From Pictodentalium vernedei (lineage: Eukaryota; Mollusca; Scaphopoda; Dentaliida; Dentaliidae): a DNA stretch of 64,000 nt. Made by a program: the position numbers and the translations under genes. The notes below the pieces were generated by a model. That model was given only the letters and a program-made list of their open reading frames with translations, was not told the origin of the DNA and did no database searches. The DNA is taken from contig CM062289.1 of NCBI GenBank assembly GCA_031216915.1, positions 395,090,674 through 395,154,673 of the forward strand. The letters are read 5' to 3'. Positions 31,843 to 42,301 of this stretch are shown here, in pieces (the first letter of the stretch is position 1; every line of letters begins with the position of its first letter).

Positions 31843-32132
31843 CCGCGTTGTGTCCTTGGGCAAGACACTTCATCTCCATTGCCCGTGTGGGGGCACGATG
31901 ACGCCGTGTACTAAGGCGTACTGCACGTCGATGGTACGCATGTCTTCAACCAATCTAACCCTGCCTGTGCTGCAGTGCGGAGTTACGATGTTGGGGAGCT
32001 GGCAGCTGCTCGTCGTTGCTCGGTGGTTCTCTCCGGGTACTCCGGCTTCCTCCACCCGTAAAACTGTCACGGTCATGATTAGCCATTGTGCATAAATATG
32101 TGACCTTAAACATCAATAAATAAATAAATAAA
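31766..32132 (+). mobile_element. SINE1, full-length tRNA-headed copy
   Basis: Head GGGAGCGCGGTGGCTCAGTA to GGTTCGAATCCCACC has the RNA polymerase III A box (GTGGCTCAGTAGG) and B box (GGTTCGAATCC). The anticodon-like loop CTGCAAG reads GCA, suggesting a tRNA-Cys-related origin. The next part, TGTCCTTGGGCAAGACACTT, resembles a domain conserved in several animal SINEs. Tail ATTAGCCATTGTGCATAAAT, ATGTGACCTTAAACATC, (AATA)n. Flanked by TTCCACTCGCAGTA at 31752-31765 and 32133-32146, a perfect 14 bp duplication. Confidence 0.93.
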
Positions 32133-32409
32133 TTCCACTCGCAGTAGGTAAACGGTCAAGTAACTGGCCAGAACTAGCCAGCAATATTCACAAAAATGCC
32201 ATTCAAATTTTACTATGTTCTCTGGTTTGCCTCTCAGACATCTCTCATGATCCCTCATTGGAATGAGCTCAACGAGCCCGTTCCGATGGGCGGTCGTGAG
32301 CTGTGATTTCGAGATACAGAAAGAATTTTTTTTCAGTTATTCAAGAAATGCTCTTGCAACTTTCGTGTGCCACTCACAGATGGCAGAGGGTTAAGCAACT
32401 AGTCAAAGG

Positions 32410-32933
32410 TAGGGCTGTCACGATTATTCGTTTAATCGATTGCTGATCGATCACGCCGAAATCGATTAGTATTTTTCGTTGTCGAAGAATCGGTAAATTT
32501 TACCCCGTTTTAGACGTTTAATAATTTTAAAAAAAATGAAAAAACTATTGTTTCTTAAGGGTCAAGAACGTCGACGTTAAATCTCAAGAAGCCGTTAGAA
32601 GCGTTTGCCTTTAAGGAACATTCAAAGCTTTGATGTTCTGAACTTTTGAACCGTCAGTGTAATAATCAAGACCGGTCGGCAGTTGCGAACTTACGAAGTC
32701 TTGATTATAACACTGACGGTTCAAAAGTTCAGAACATCAAACCTTTGAATGTACCAAAAAGAGGATCGTCTTCGTTGTTTCCTTGAGGAAGGTCAACTGA
32801 GTTGAACTTCATTTTTAACAACTTAAAGAGAGGGAAATGTGGGTACGGGGTCATCTATGTACGATTAATCGATTATAATCGATTATTTGCGACGATTAAT
32901 CGATTCCTAAATTAAAAAATTGTGACAGCCCTA
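32410..32933. mobile_element. hAT MITE, perfect 8 bp target duplication
   Basis: Ends TAGGGCTGTCACGATTATTC and (reverse) TAGGGCTGTCACAATTTTTT. Flanks GTCAAAGG at 32402-32409 and 32934-32941 are identical. Subterminal AATCGATT repeats. A long central hairpin (about 32618-32758) pairs AATCAAGAC, CTGACGGTTCAAAAGTTC and ATTCAAAG(C/G)TTTGATG. Confidence 0.92.
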
Positions 32934-33432
32934 GTCAAAGGGTTAAGTAACTAGCCAAAACAGGTCAGGAATGCTCACAAAATGCCATTCCAATTTTATT
33001 ATGTTCTCAATTTTACCACAGATACATAACTTGTGTCCCCTCATTGAAATGACCCAAATGAGCTCGTTCCAACGAGGGGACATGAGCTGTGTTTTGTGAC
33101 ACAGAATGAATTTTCTCCGTTACCCAAGAATTGTTTTTTGCAACTATCGTCTTCCACTCGCAGTGGGTAAAGGGCTAAGTAAGAGGTCAGAACCAGCCCG
33201 CAGCAATATTCACAAAAATATCATTCAAATTTTATTATGTTGTCAGTTTTGCCTCACAGACATATCTTGTGGCGCCTCATTGGAAAAAGCTCCTCAGAGG
33301 GAACCACCTGAAGTGAATCAGTGCTTGTTTACTGAGGTAAACAAGTTCTGTTTTGCTGGTAAAATAGGATCCGGTTACCAATGCTTGGGGTGGAAGCTTC
33401 CTAAAATGAGCACCATGGGAAATATAAACAAT

Positions 33433-33800
33433 ATTATTTATTTATTTATTGATGTTTAAGGTCACATATTTATGCACAATGGCTAATCAGGACCGTGACA
33501 GTTTTACGGGTGGAGGAAGCCGGAGTACCCGGAGAGAACCACCGAGCAACGACGAGCAGCTGCCAGCTCCCCAACATCGTAACTCCGCACTGCAGCACAG
33601 GCAGGGTTAGATTGGTTGAAGACATGCGTACCATCGACGTGCAGTACGCCGTAGTACACGGCGTCATCGTGCCCCCACGCGGGCAGTGAAGATGAAGTGT
33701 CTTGCCCAAGGACACAACGCGGTTGCCGCAGGTGGGATTCGAACCGAGGACCTCTCGGCTTGCAGCCTGCACCTCTACCAACTGAGCCACCGCGCTCCCA
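33433..33800 (-). mobile_element. SINE1, full-length, minus strand
   Basis: Read on the minus strand: head GGGAGCGCGGTGGCTCAG, B box GGTTCGAATCCC, TGTCCTTGGGCAAGACACTT, tail AACATCAATAAATAAATAA. Flanks ATATAAACAAT (33422-33432 and 33802-33812) form the target duplication. It is very similar to the 31766 copy. Confidence 0.92.
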
Positions 33801-33877
33801 TATATAAACAATTGACTTCACTTTACTTTTTATTGTTGCTGCAGTCAGAATTAGCCATTGTGCACAAATATGTCACC

Positions 33878-34118
33878 TTAACCCTTTACCTTACGAATCG
33901 CCCGCATCCGCCCGCGTAATATGCAAATTCAGCAGTTGAAAAAATATTATTTTTTCAAAAAATTTCAACAAAACCATATCATGTGACCCCTCGTTGGAAC
34001 GAGCTCGTTCCAACGAGGGGTCACATGATATGGTTTTGTTGAAATTTTTTGAAAAATTAAAAAAAATGATATTTAAAATAATAAATTTTGATATCGTCTG
34101 CGTTGGGTAAAGTGTTAA
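33878..34118. mobile_element. TTAA MITE, family A
   Basis: TTAACCCTTTACCTTACG to GTTGGGTAAAGTGTTAA, 241 bp, inverted relative to 12232. GCATATTACGCGGG is near the left end (as complement), CAGACGATATC near the right, and the hairpin ATATCATGTGACCCCTCGTT in the middle. In a SINE2 tail. Confidence 0.92.
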
Positions 34119-35483
34119 ACACCAATAAATAATAAATAATTGGAATGAGTTTAATGAGCTTGTTCCGGTGTGAGGTCGTGGAATGTGTCTTTGAAGCACA
34201 TAAAGAACTTTTCCAGTTATTTAAAAAAGTGTTCTTATAACTGTCATCTGCCACTCATAGTGCATATCGGGTTAAGTAACTAGCAAAATGGTTAAGTAAT
34301 TGGCCAAACCCGGCCAGCGATATCCACAATAAATGCCTATCAATTTTTAATATGTTCTCAATTTTACATCAGAGACATAGCTTGTGTCCCCTCTTTGGAA
34401 TGGACTCAGCGGGCTCGTTCCAGTGAGTGATCGTGAGCTGAGTTTTGGGACATAGAATGAATTCTCTGACCCAAGTGTCTTTGCAACTGTCGTCCTCCAC
34501 CTGCAGTGGTTAAAGGGTTAACGATCTCAACAAGATTTTTCCAGTGGGAGTCCTTGTTCTATGTTTTGGGACATGGAATGAATTTCTCAGTTATCCAACA
34601 AGAACTGTTTGTGCAACAGTCGTCTGCTACTCTCCGTGAATAATGAGGGTTAAGTAACTGACCAAAACCAACCAGTGACATTGACAAAAAGGCCATTCAA
34701 ATGTTACTATCTTCTTATTTTTGCCTCAAAGACCTGGATTATGCCCCCTCATTGGAATGATCTCAACGAGCTCGTTCTAATGAGGGATCATGAGCTGTGT
34801 TTTGAGACACGAAATGAATTGCCCATTTACTCAAGAAAGGTTTTTGTAACTCGTCTTCCACTCGCAGTAGGTAAACGGCCAGGTAACTGGCCAGAACTAG
34901 CCAGCAATATTCACAAAAATGCCATTCAAATTTTACTGTGTTCTCTGGTTTGCCTCACAGACATATCTTATGACCCCTCACTGGAATGAGCTCAACGAGC
35001 CCGTTCCGATGGGAGGTCGTGAGCTGTTTTGAGATACAGAAAGAATTTTTTTCATTTATTCCAGAAATATTCTTGCAACTGTCGTCTGCCACTCACAGCT
35101 GGTAGAGGGGAAAGCAACTGGCCAAAGGGTTAAGTAACTAGTCAAAACAGGTCAGGAATATTCACTAAATGCCATTCCAATTTTATTATGTTCCCAATTC
35201 TAGCACAGATACGTAGCTTGTTGCCCCTCATTGAATGATCTCAATGAGCTCGTTCCAGTGAGGAGACACGAGCTGTGTTTTGCGACAGAGAATGAATTTT
35301 CTCCGTTACCCAAGAAATGTTTTTTGCAACTATCGTCTTCCACTCGCAAAGGCCAGAACCAGCCAGCAATATTCACAAAAATGCCATTCAAATTTCATTA
35401 TGATCTCAGTCTTGCCTCACAGACATATCCTGTGACGCCTCATTCGAATGCGCCCCAACCTCCCCCCCCCCCCCCCCCCCCCC

Positions 35484-35565
35484 GCAAAGTGAACTAGTGC
35501 TTGCCAACTGAGGTAAACAAGTTCTGTTGTACAGGTAAATTAGGACCCGGGCCCAACGGACTCGT
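35484..35565 (+). mobile_element. SINE2 head fragment
   Basis: AAAGTGAACTAGTGCTTGCC, TGAGGTAAACAAGTTCTG, GGTAAATTAGGACCCGGG. Preceded by a poly-C run (35461-35483) and inside a family D unit. The rest is missing. Confidence 0.65.
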
Positions 35566-35848
35566 TCCAGTGGGGTGTCACGAACTGTGTTTTGGAACAA
35601 GAATGAATTTTGTTAGCCATTCGAGAATTGCTTATGCAACTGTCATCTGCTATTCGCAGTGGTAAATGGTTAAGTTACTAGTCAAAACCGGTCATCGATA
35701 TTAGTAAAGATGCTGTCACATTTGATTATGATCACGATCTGGCCACGCTTTTTGTACCATAAACTTAAAGAAATCTCATTTTCACGGTTTATAATTGGAT
35801 TCGTAGTGTTTATTGGATTTTTAAAATAGATTCCCCAGTCCTCGTTCT

Positions 35849-36563
35849 CAGGGGTGGCGCCAGCGATTTCTCGACAGGGGGGGGGGGGGGGGGGGCTGAC
35901 CTCTCCGACAGGGGGGGGCCATAACATTTGACCTCCCAAACGAAGGAAAATGAGTGAAAATTGGTAAATTGGAGAACCAAAATAGAAGCAAATTGAGTAT
36001 TTTGTTGATTGTTTAACCCTTTAACCTAAACTGAAAAGCAGACGACACTTGCAAAAATGATTCTTGAATAACTAATTTTTTTCATTTTTTGTCTCAAAAA
36101 CATAGGTTATGACCCCTCGTTGGAACGAGCTCGACGAGCTCGTTCCAACGAGGGTCATAACCTATGTTTTTGAGACAAAAAATGAAAAAAATAATGAAAA
36201 TTAATTGGCGATTTTTGAGAATAGCGTTGGCCGGTTTTGTCCGTTACCTTAGGTAAAGGGTTAAAGTAAACATATTATAATAAGGTCGGGAAATATTTCA
36301 TCTATAAAGCCAGTTTGACGAACGACATTAAGGAATTTCGTGAGAATCACTATTCTCTATCAAAGTTCCAGTGCTGCACGGGTTCGATACTGACAAGACG
36401 AGATATCAACACTCGATTGTCGGAAATTTCTCGTGAAGTCGGGTTTACGAGACTCCGACGGACTGACTAAAAATCTCCGACGGGGGGGGGGGGGGGGGGG
36501 GGGCTGGACCTCTCCGACGGGGGGGGGGGGCTGTAGCCCCCCCCCTCCCCGGCGCCACCACTG
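35849..36563. mobile_element. hAT MITE carrying a nested MITE B, copy 1
   Basis: Ends CAGGGGTGGCGCC and GGCGCCACCACTG. The 8 bp flanks CTCGTTCT (35841-35848 and 36564-36571) are identical. Subterminal CTCTCCGACAGG units next to long G tracts occur at both ends. Body phrases GACCTCCCAAACGAAGGAAA and AAGTTCCAGTGCTGCAC. A MITE B lies at 36013-36264, at the same site as in copy 2. No transposase. Confidence 0.94.
36013..36264. mobile_element. TTAA MITE family B nested in hAT MITE
   Basis: TTAACCCTTTAACCTAAACT to CTTAGGTAAAGGGTTAA. CAGACGACACTTGC, hairpin CATAGGTTATGACCCCTCGT with GAGCTCGACGAGCTC, then GGCGATTTTTGAGAATAGCG. Confidence 0.92.
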
Positions 36564-36571
36564 CTCGTTCT

Positions 36572-37384
36572 GCGTCTCCCGCCTCTCCAGTCTCAACACT
36601 CTTCTACTCCCTAACAACTTAACCATTAAATATCCCACCAACCAGGTACTAAACGACGTTTTGTGCTCATCCCTGTCATGCACAACATCCAAACACCAAA
36701 ACTTCTTCCCTGTCGCATCAATAATTAGATCTTATTACGTGGTGCGGGCATATGTCAAAATATTATTGTTTGTCGACGGATTTATCTGCGAGCTCAGGTC
36801 GTTATGTCTGATTTTTTTCCCAGTCATCTTAATCCACTGAAACCTGTACTCCTTTGGTGATGAAGGACACAAAAGCCCATTCAAATTTAAACATTGTCTT
36901 TGTCACATTTCATTGAGACCAAGGTGTTAATCACTCGCCACGGTGTTATTCGCGTCATCGAACGTGAATTTGAAGTCGGGACATGTTTTGCAGACCTGAC
37001 TGTTGTACACTGACGACACACACGAGCGACAAATTAAAAGTTCACTGAAGGTTAACGGAATTGGCCAACCCTTCACTGGACTTCGTGAACTCATTGTTTT
37101 CCGCTCTAAATTTTAATTTTTATCTGTCTTCCAGATTCTAGCGTTTTTCAATATATTATTACCTAACATTATTTCTTTGCATGTATATGAGGATGACTAC
37201 TGTACAGACATCTCTCATATAAATTTAGAGGAATCAGGTCATTCACAACTTCAATGATTTGAACGGATATATCAGGTCATTCATGACTTCAATGATTTGA
37301 ACGGACAAATGTCCCGCTTAACATTCAGCTATCCGTTCATATGCCCAAAACACATCCTATAAAATTCGGCGTGAAGGCCAGTTT
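36572..37384. other. No gene recognised between hAT copies
   Basis: A near-duplicate ATCAGGTCATTC(A)CAACTTC occurs at about 37227 and 37271. Otherwise single-copy-looking, non-coding sequence. Confidence 0.45.
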
Positions 37385-37392
37385 TCTTGATT

Positions 37393-37426
37393 CAGGGGTG
37401 GTGATGAACAGGGGGCTGACCTCTCC

Positions 37427-37457
<31 letters not shown>

Positions 37458-38099
37458 GCTATAACATTTGACCTCCCAAACGAAGGAAAATGAGTGAAAA
37501 TTTGAAAATTGGAGAACCAAAAGAGAAGCAAATTGAGTATGTTTGTTGATTATTTAACCCTTTACTTAACCTGAAAAGCAGACGACACTTGCAAAAATAA
37601 TTCTTGAATAACTAATTTTTTTCATTTTTTGTCTTAAAAACATAGGTTATGACCCCTCGTTGGAACGATCTCGAGGAGCTCGTTCCAACGAGGGGTCATA
37701 ACCTATGTTTTTGAGACAAAAAATGAAAAAAATAATGAAAATTAATTGGCGATTTTTGAGAATAGCGCTGGTCGCTTTTGGCCGTTACCTTAGGTAAAGG
37801 GTTAAAGTAAACATATTATAATAAGGTCGGGAAATATTTCATCTATAAAGCCAGTTTGACGAACGACATTAAGGAATTTCGTGAGAATCACTATTCTCTA
37901 TCAAAGTTCCAGTGCTGCACCGGTTTGAGACTGACAAGACGAGATATCTACATTCGATTGTCGGAAATTTCTCGTGAAGTCGGGTTTACGAGACTCTCCG
38001 ACGGACTGACTAAAAATCTCCGACGGAGAGGGGGGGGGGGCGCTGGACCTCTCCGACAGGGGGGGGGATGTAGCCCCCCGCCCCCTGGCGCCACCACTG
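37393..38099. mobile_element. hAT MITE carrying a nested MITE B, copy 2
   Basis: Ends CAGGGGTGGTGATG and GGCGCCACCACTG. Identical 8 bp flanks TCTTGATT at 37385-37392 and 38100-38107. Same orientation and body as copy 1, with a small deletion or change just inside the left end. Nested MITE B at 37554-37805 at the same internal position. Confidence 0.94.
37554..37805. mobile_element. TTAA MITE family B nested in hAT MITE
   Basis: Nearly identical to 36013-36264. Ends TTAACCCTTTACTTAACC and CTTAGGTAAAGGGTTAA. The shared flanks (TTGATTATTTAACCC and GGGTTAAAGTAAACATATTA) show that it was already in place when the hAT element copied itself. Confidence 0.93.
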
Positions 38100-38279
38100 T
38101 CTTGATTGTCCGTACTTAAATTCTGCTAGTTGTCAGTCACTCTTTTGTAGGCTAGAGTGTGGGAACAGGGCAGTGGAACTAATATAAATTTCCCACTACA
38201 ATTTTTCTTCAATCCATTGCGTAACGAGTTGACTAATTCAGTCCATGTGATATACAAAAATCGTCATTTAAACTTTATT

Positions 38280-38375
38280 GTTTTTGCCTCTTCCTTGCAG
38301 GACAGAGCTTGTGGTCCTGATCGAAACGAGCTCATTGAGCTTGTTCCGATGGGGACCGTGGGCTGTAGTTTGTGG
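38280..38375. mobile_element. Decayed family D-like hairpin core
   Basis: GACAGAGCTTGTGGTCC, GAAACGAGCTCATTGAGC, TTGTTCCGATGGGGACC, GTGGGCTGTAG. The D core without recognisable ends. Confidence 0.55.
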
Positions 38376-38595
38376 AAGGTTGACAAAAAGAGACTGTGTT
38401 TTGGAAGATCAGTTGGTAATGTCCAATGTATGTAAATTGCTCCAGGTGAAGGGTTGAGAAATACTTCAGCTCTCTGAATAACAAGCCGATACCACATCAC
38501 AACCTATCCAGTATGACATGTGTATAATATATCTTATTTTGTTACAAACTGTATATACTTGTAATCTTATAATTCCTGTTTTTCCTTTCACCCTC

Positions 38596-38845
38596 TTAAC
38601 CCTTTACCTAACGTAACGGCCAAAACCGGCCAGCGGTATTGTCAAAAATCGCCTATTAATATTCATTATTTTTTTCATTTTTGTCTCAGAAACATAGGCT
38701 GTGACCCCTCATTGGAACGAGCTCGACGAGCTCGTTCCAATGAGGGGTCACAACCTATGTTTTTGAGACAAAAAATGAAAAAATTAGTTATTGAAGGATT
38801 TTTTTTACAAGTGTCGTCTGCTTTTCATGTTAGGTGAAGGGTTAA
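38596..38845. mobile_element. TTAA MITE, family B
   Basis: TTAACCCTTTACCTAACG to GTTAGGTGAAGGGTTAA, 250 bp, inverted relative to 36013. Subterminal GGCCAAAACCGGCCAGCG, hairpin with GAGCTCGACGAGCTCG, then GTGTCGTCTGCTTTTCATG. Confidence 0.93.
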
Positions 38846-39011
38846 GACACTACAACACACTCATACTGCCACATAAACATTCTATACCGAAAACACTAAC
38901 CGCACTCCACGGTGCACTGACACCCTCTCTCCACCTGTCACTTAGATCCTAATCATTGGTATTAACATAGAACAGCACAGGTCGGCAATCGGACTTCGTT
39001 ATAATTTTCTC

Positions 39012-40131
39012 GTGTGTAGGTACTGTGTGACCAGACAACCGATCGGAACTCAGCACTCTGTGAAGATCTGCACCGTTAAACTCCGTCTCTCATTGGCTCT
39101 GTGTGTCATCCTTGGTATCATTCTCCTGTCTGGGGACATTGAAGTTAACCCTAGGCCATCCAGAACTGAATCAGTAGATATGACCAGTATTTCTATACTC
39201 AATTATAATATCAGAAGCATCAGAAATAAGCTCGACCATATTACAGTTGATATAGACGATTTTGATATAATCTGCTCCACCGAAACGCACGTCGATCCCA
39301 GTTCTAATTCCGACAATGTGCTAATCCCGGGTTACCTCCCACCAGTCAGAAAGGACAGGAACCAACACGGTGGCGGTGTCGCGGTTTATTTCTCAAATGA
39401 AATATATGCCAAACGTGAACCGGAACTAGAATTTGATCAGTCGGTATTATGGTTTGAGATTACTTCAAAACGCAAGTTCTTGCTCTGTTTTGGCATATCG
39501 GTCGGTTCAATTCTCTAGTAACGAATACTGGGAGAAGCTGGAATGCGCCATTGAAGACTCACTCAGTATAAACCCGTCCCTGATAATCACCGGAGATTTG
39601 AATAGCGACTTTCTTAACCCTTCTAGTCGTTTAAATGAAATTATAAATTATTACAACCTCCATAACGCCATCAAAGAACCGACTCGTGTAACACCAACCT
39701 CAAGTACTTCATTGAACCCTATAATAGTAAGGGATGGTGTTGTGGTTTTAAACTCAGAAGTCCACGAACTTGGTGTCTCCGACCACAAGGCTGTACCAGC
39801 TGCTATAGAGACTGGCATAACACAGAACGAAACATTCGACAGATCTGGAATTACAACAGGGCTGATTTCCCCAAAACTGAACACTCTGATATCCGAAACA
39901 GATTGGTCTTTTATTTCCGACACTGCTACACTTGATGCGTCATACCACAAATTTGCAACATTCCTTTTTTTTGATATTGCTACAGAATGTATTCCATCTC
40001 ACAGGGTAGTCATCCGTCCTAATGATAAACCCTGGTTTGACTGGGCTCTTCGCCGTGAAATTCGTCAGAGAGATCGTCTTCGTAAACGAGCTTTGAAAGA
40101 CCGAAACCCATTAACCCTTTACTTAACGTAA
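39012..40131 (+). pseudogene. LINE-A, 5' part with endonuclease domain
   Basis: The APE-type endonuclease of a CR1/L2-like non-LTR retrotransposon, read in two frames (39012-39518 and 39433-40131) because of a frameshift near 39490. Visible blocks: LNYNIRSIRNKLDHI, DIICSTETHVDPSSN, RKDRNQHGGGVAVYFS, then in the other frame IITGDLNSDFLNP and VSDHKAVPAAIE. The endonuclease would nick target DNA to prime reverse transcription. The C-terminal linker WFDWALRREIRQRDRLRKRA is interrupted by a MITE B at 40111. Decayed. Confidence 0.88.
39132..39158 (+). other. Degenerate 2A-like motif in LINE-A
   Basis: SGDIEVNPRP follows a hydrophobic, leucine-rich N-terminus. The 2A consensus is DxExNPGP; here Gly before the last Pro is Arg, which should abolish ribosome skipping. 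Known in APE-type LINEs of several marine invertebrates. Confidence 0.75.
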
Positions 40132-40352
40132 CGGCCAAAACCGGCCAGCGCTATTCTCAAAAATCACCAATTAATTTCATAATTTTTTTCATTTTTTGTC
40201 TCAAAAACATAGGTTATGACCACTCGTTGGAACGAGCTCGTTCCAACGAGGGGTCATAACCTATGTTTCTGAGACAAAAAATGAAAAACATTAGTTATTC
40301 AAGAATTATTTTTGCAAGTGTCGTCTGCTTTTCAGGTTAGGTAAAGGGTTAA
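40111..40352. mobile_element. TTAA MITE family B inside LINE-A
   Basis: TTAACCCTTTACTTAACG to GTTAGGTAAAGGGTTAA, 242 bp. The LINE reading resumes directly after it, so this is a clean insertion at a TTAA. Confidence 0.93.
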
Positions 40353-41935
40353 TAATTGAAAAATATAAATATGCCCGTAACAAAGTAAATAATAAAAAAA
40401 AGAAGGCTAAATATACTTATTTTTCGAATCTAGATACTTCACTTGCAGTGCGTAGAAACCCTAAAGTCTTTTGGCACACTGTCAAACAGTTACTGAATAA
40501 TTTTGCGAGTAAGCCTTCCGTCCCCTTCCTAAACCATAAAGATGATGCAGGCAGCACAGTTATGATAACAGATAACAAGGACAAAGCCAATCTGCTTAAT
40601 AAAACATTTCTATCAAATAGTAAAATAAATGATGATGGACATAGCTTACCAGATTTCAGACCAAAATGTTCTGAAAGCCTGTCTGAAATTGACTTTTCCG
40701 AAGACGAAGTGATCCGGATTCTCAGCAATCTAGATAACCAAAAAGCAACTGGACACGACGGTATTAGCAACCGTATGTTAAAAGAAATGGAAGCTGACAG
40801 CAGTCGTGCCGATTTTTAAAAAGGGAGATGCCCATGATCCTAATAACTACAGACCAGTCTCTCTTCTTAGTTGTGCCAGTAAAGTTATGGAGAGAATTGT
40901 TTTTAACCAAATGTACGAACATTGTTGTGCTAATAATTTATTTTTTAAATATCAGTCCGGTTTCCTGCCACAGCATAGCACCGTTTACCAAACTCATCGA
41001 AATATATCATAATCTCTGCTTGGCCTTTGATAGGAATCAGTTTTCTCTTGGAGCATTCTGTGATATATCAAAAGCATTTGATAGAGTGTGGCACAAAGGA
41101 CTAATCTATAAACTGAGACAAAACGGTATATCTGGACCACTCATCGAGTGGACGAGCAGCTATTTGTCTGATCGTAAACAAAGGGTAACTTGTAACTCAA
41201 TTTCCTCCGAGTACTTACCTGTTAATTGTGGTGTTCCACAGGGTTCTGTCTTGAGTCCGTTCCTCTTTTTGACAAACATCAATGAAATTTCTGAAAATCT
41301 GTATTCACCGGACGTGTGTCGATTATTTGCGGATGATACAAGCTTAACAGAAAGTGGACACGAACTGGATGGCATTGATACAAAGTCCAATGAGAACCTC
41401 AAAGCCATTTCCGAATCGGCAAATACATGGTTAGTTACGTTTAACCCTTCAAAAACCGAAATTGTTCTATTCTCCAAGAAACAGGTTAACCTAAGTAATG
41501 CTGTAATGTTTGGTGAGACGTCACTTGAACTCGCAATGTCACACACCCACCTCGGCCTGACCTTACAGGGGGACCTAAACTGGCATAGTCAAATTAATAG
41601 ACTATGTAAAAAGGCCAACGCCAGGCTATTCCAGCTGAGAAAACTTAAGTATATCCTTGGTAGAAGAAGCCTTGAAATCCTATATAAATCATTTATACTC
41701 CCTATTTTAGAATACGCGGATGTGGTATGGGCTAGTGCACCGGATTACCTACTTTCAAAATTGGATAGAATCCACGCCGATGCAGCTAGAATAATATCCG
41801 TTCTAACGAGATCTGCCCCAGTACCTACTCTACTTGCAGAACTTGGCTGGGAAACCCTTAGATACAGACGCCATCTCCACAAAATGATCACATTTTTCAA
41901 ATTTGCAAATAACCAGGCCCCCAGATATATCAACA
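40353..41935 (+). pseudogene. LINE-A, reverse transcriptase part
   Basis: Upstream linker VFWHTVKQLLNNFASKPSVPF, then LDNQKATGHDGISNRMLKEM, a frameshift near 40810, IFKKGDAHDPNNYRPVSLL, CDISKAFDRVWHKGLIYKLR, NCGVPQGSVLSPFLF and the catalytic FADDTSL near 41328. Thumb region HTHLGLTLQGDLNWHSQINR and EYADVVWASAPDYLLSKLDR follow. The last few residues lead into LINE-B at about 41930, so the 3' end is lost or the two are a chimera. Two or three frameshifts; the catalytic residues are kept. Confidence 0.9.
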
Positions 41936-42301
41936 GATCGAGCTACAGATTCTGGAATTAATAATATCCTCTTAACTGGCGACTTTAACGACGACCAACT
42001 GAAAGGGAAGTCAGCCTCCTTTGGTCGCTTACTCTCTCAATATGACCTTAAACAACTATTAAAGGAACTAACCTACTACTGCGAAAGATCCTGTTCACTA
42101 ATCGACCTGATCCTGGTTAATAACGATCTACCTATGTTCAAAGCTGAAGTTGTAGATTCCTTCCTTGGGATAGTGTAAGGTACCACTGCCCTACTATAGC
42201 GACCGTCAACCTCAGATTAGAAACCCCGAAGCAACATAAGCGCATCGTTTGATCTTATGATTTGGAGAACTATACCGAAATGAAAAGAGAACTCTCAAGA
42301 G

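Larger units (their letters stand above)
33295..34138 (+). mobile_element. SINE2 with SINE1 and MITE A nested inside
   Basis: Head AGTGAATCAGTGCTTGTTT, TGAGGTAAACAAGTTCTG and AATGCTTGGGGTGGAAGC reach to 33432. A minus-strand SINE1 follows. The SINE2 tail resumes at 33802 (TTAGCCATTGTGCACAAATA), is split by MITE A at its TTAA and ends ACACCAATAAATAAT. The host unit D resumes with TTGGAATGAGTTTAATGAGC. Confidence 0.82.
31310..35720 (+). repeat. Head-to-tail array of TTAA MITE family D units
   Basis: About 13 units of roughly 230 bp run in one orientation: GGGTTAAGTAACTGGCC, ATATTCACAAAAATGCCATT, CAAATTTTATTATGTTCTC, CATATCTTATGACCCCTCAT, GAGCTCAACGAGCTCGTTCC, CACAGAATGAATTTTCCC, CTGTCGTCTTCCACTCGCAG, GGTAAAGGGTTAA. 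Boundaries lie near 31310, 31545, 32160, 32389/32943, 33172, 34271, 34518, 34650, 34875, 35105, 35349 and 35675. TTAA at the junctions is often mutated. Interrupted by SINE1, a hAT MITE and SINE2 copies. Confidence 0.88.

Noticed and set aside
33470-33821. 113- and 105-codon frames with plausible-looking protein sequence
   Set aside because: They lie wholly in a SINE1 copy and recur at 31793-32095; the sequence is a Pol III retroposon.
36360-36692. 110-codon minus frame with proline runs
   Set aside because: It crosses the G tracts and right end of a hAT MITE; the proline runs are the G tracts read on the other strand.
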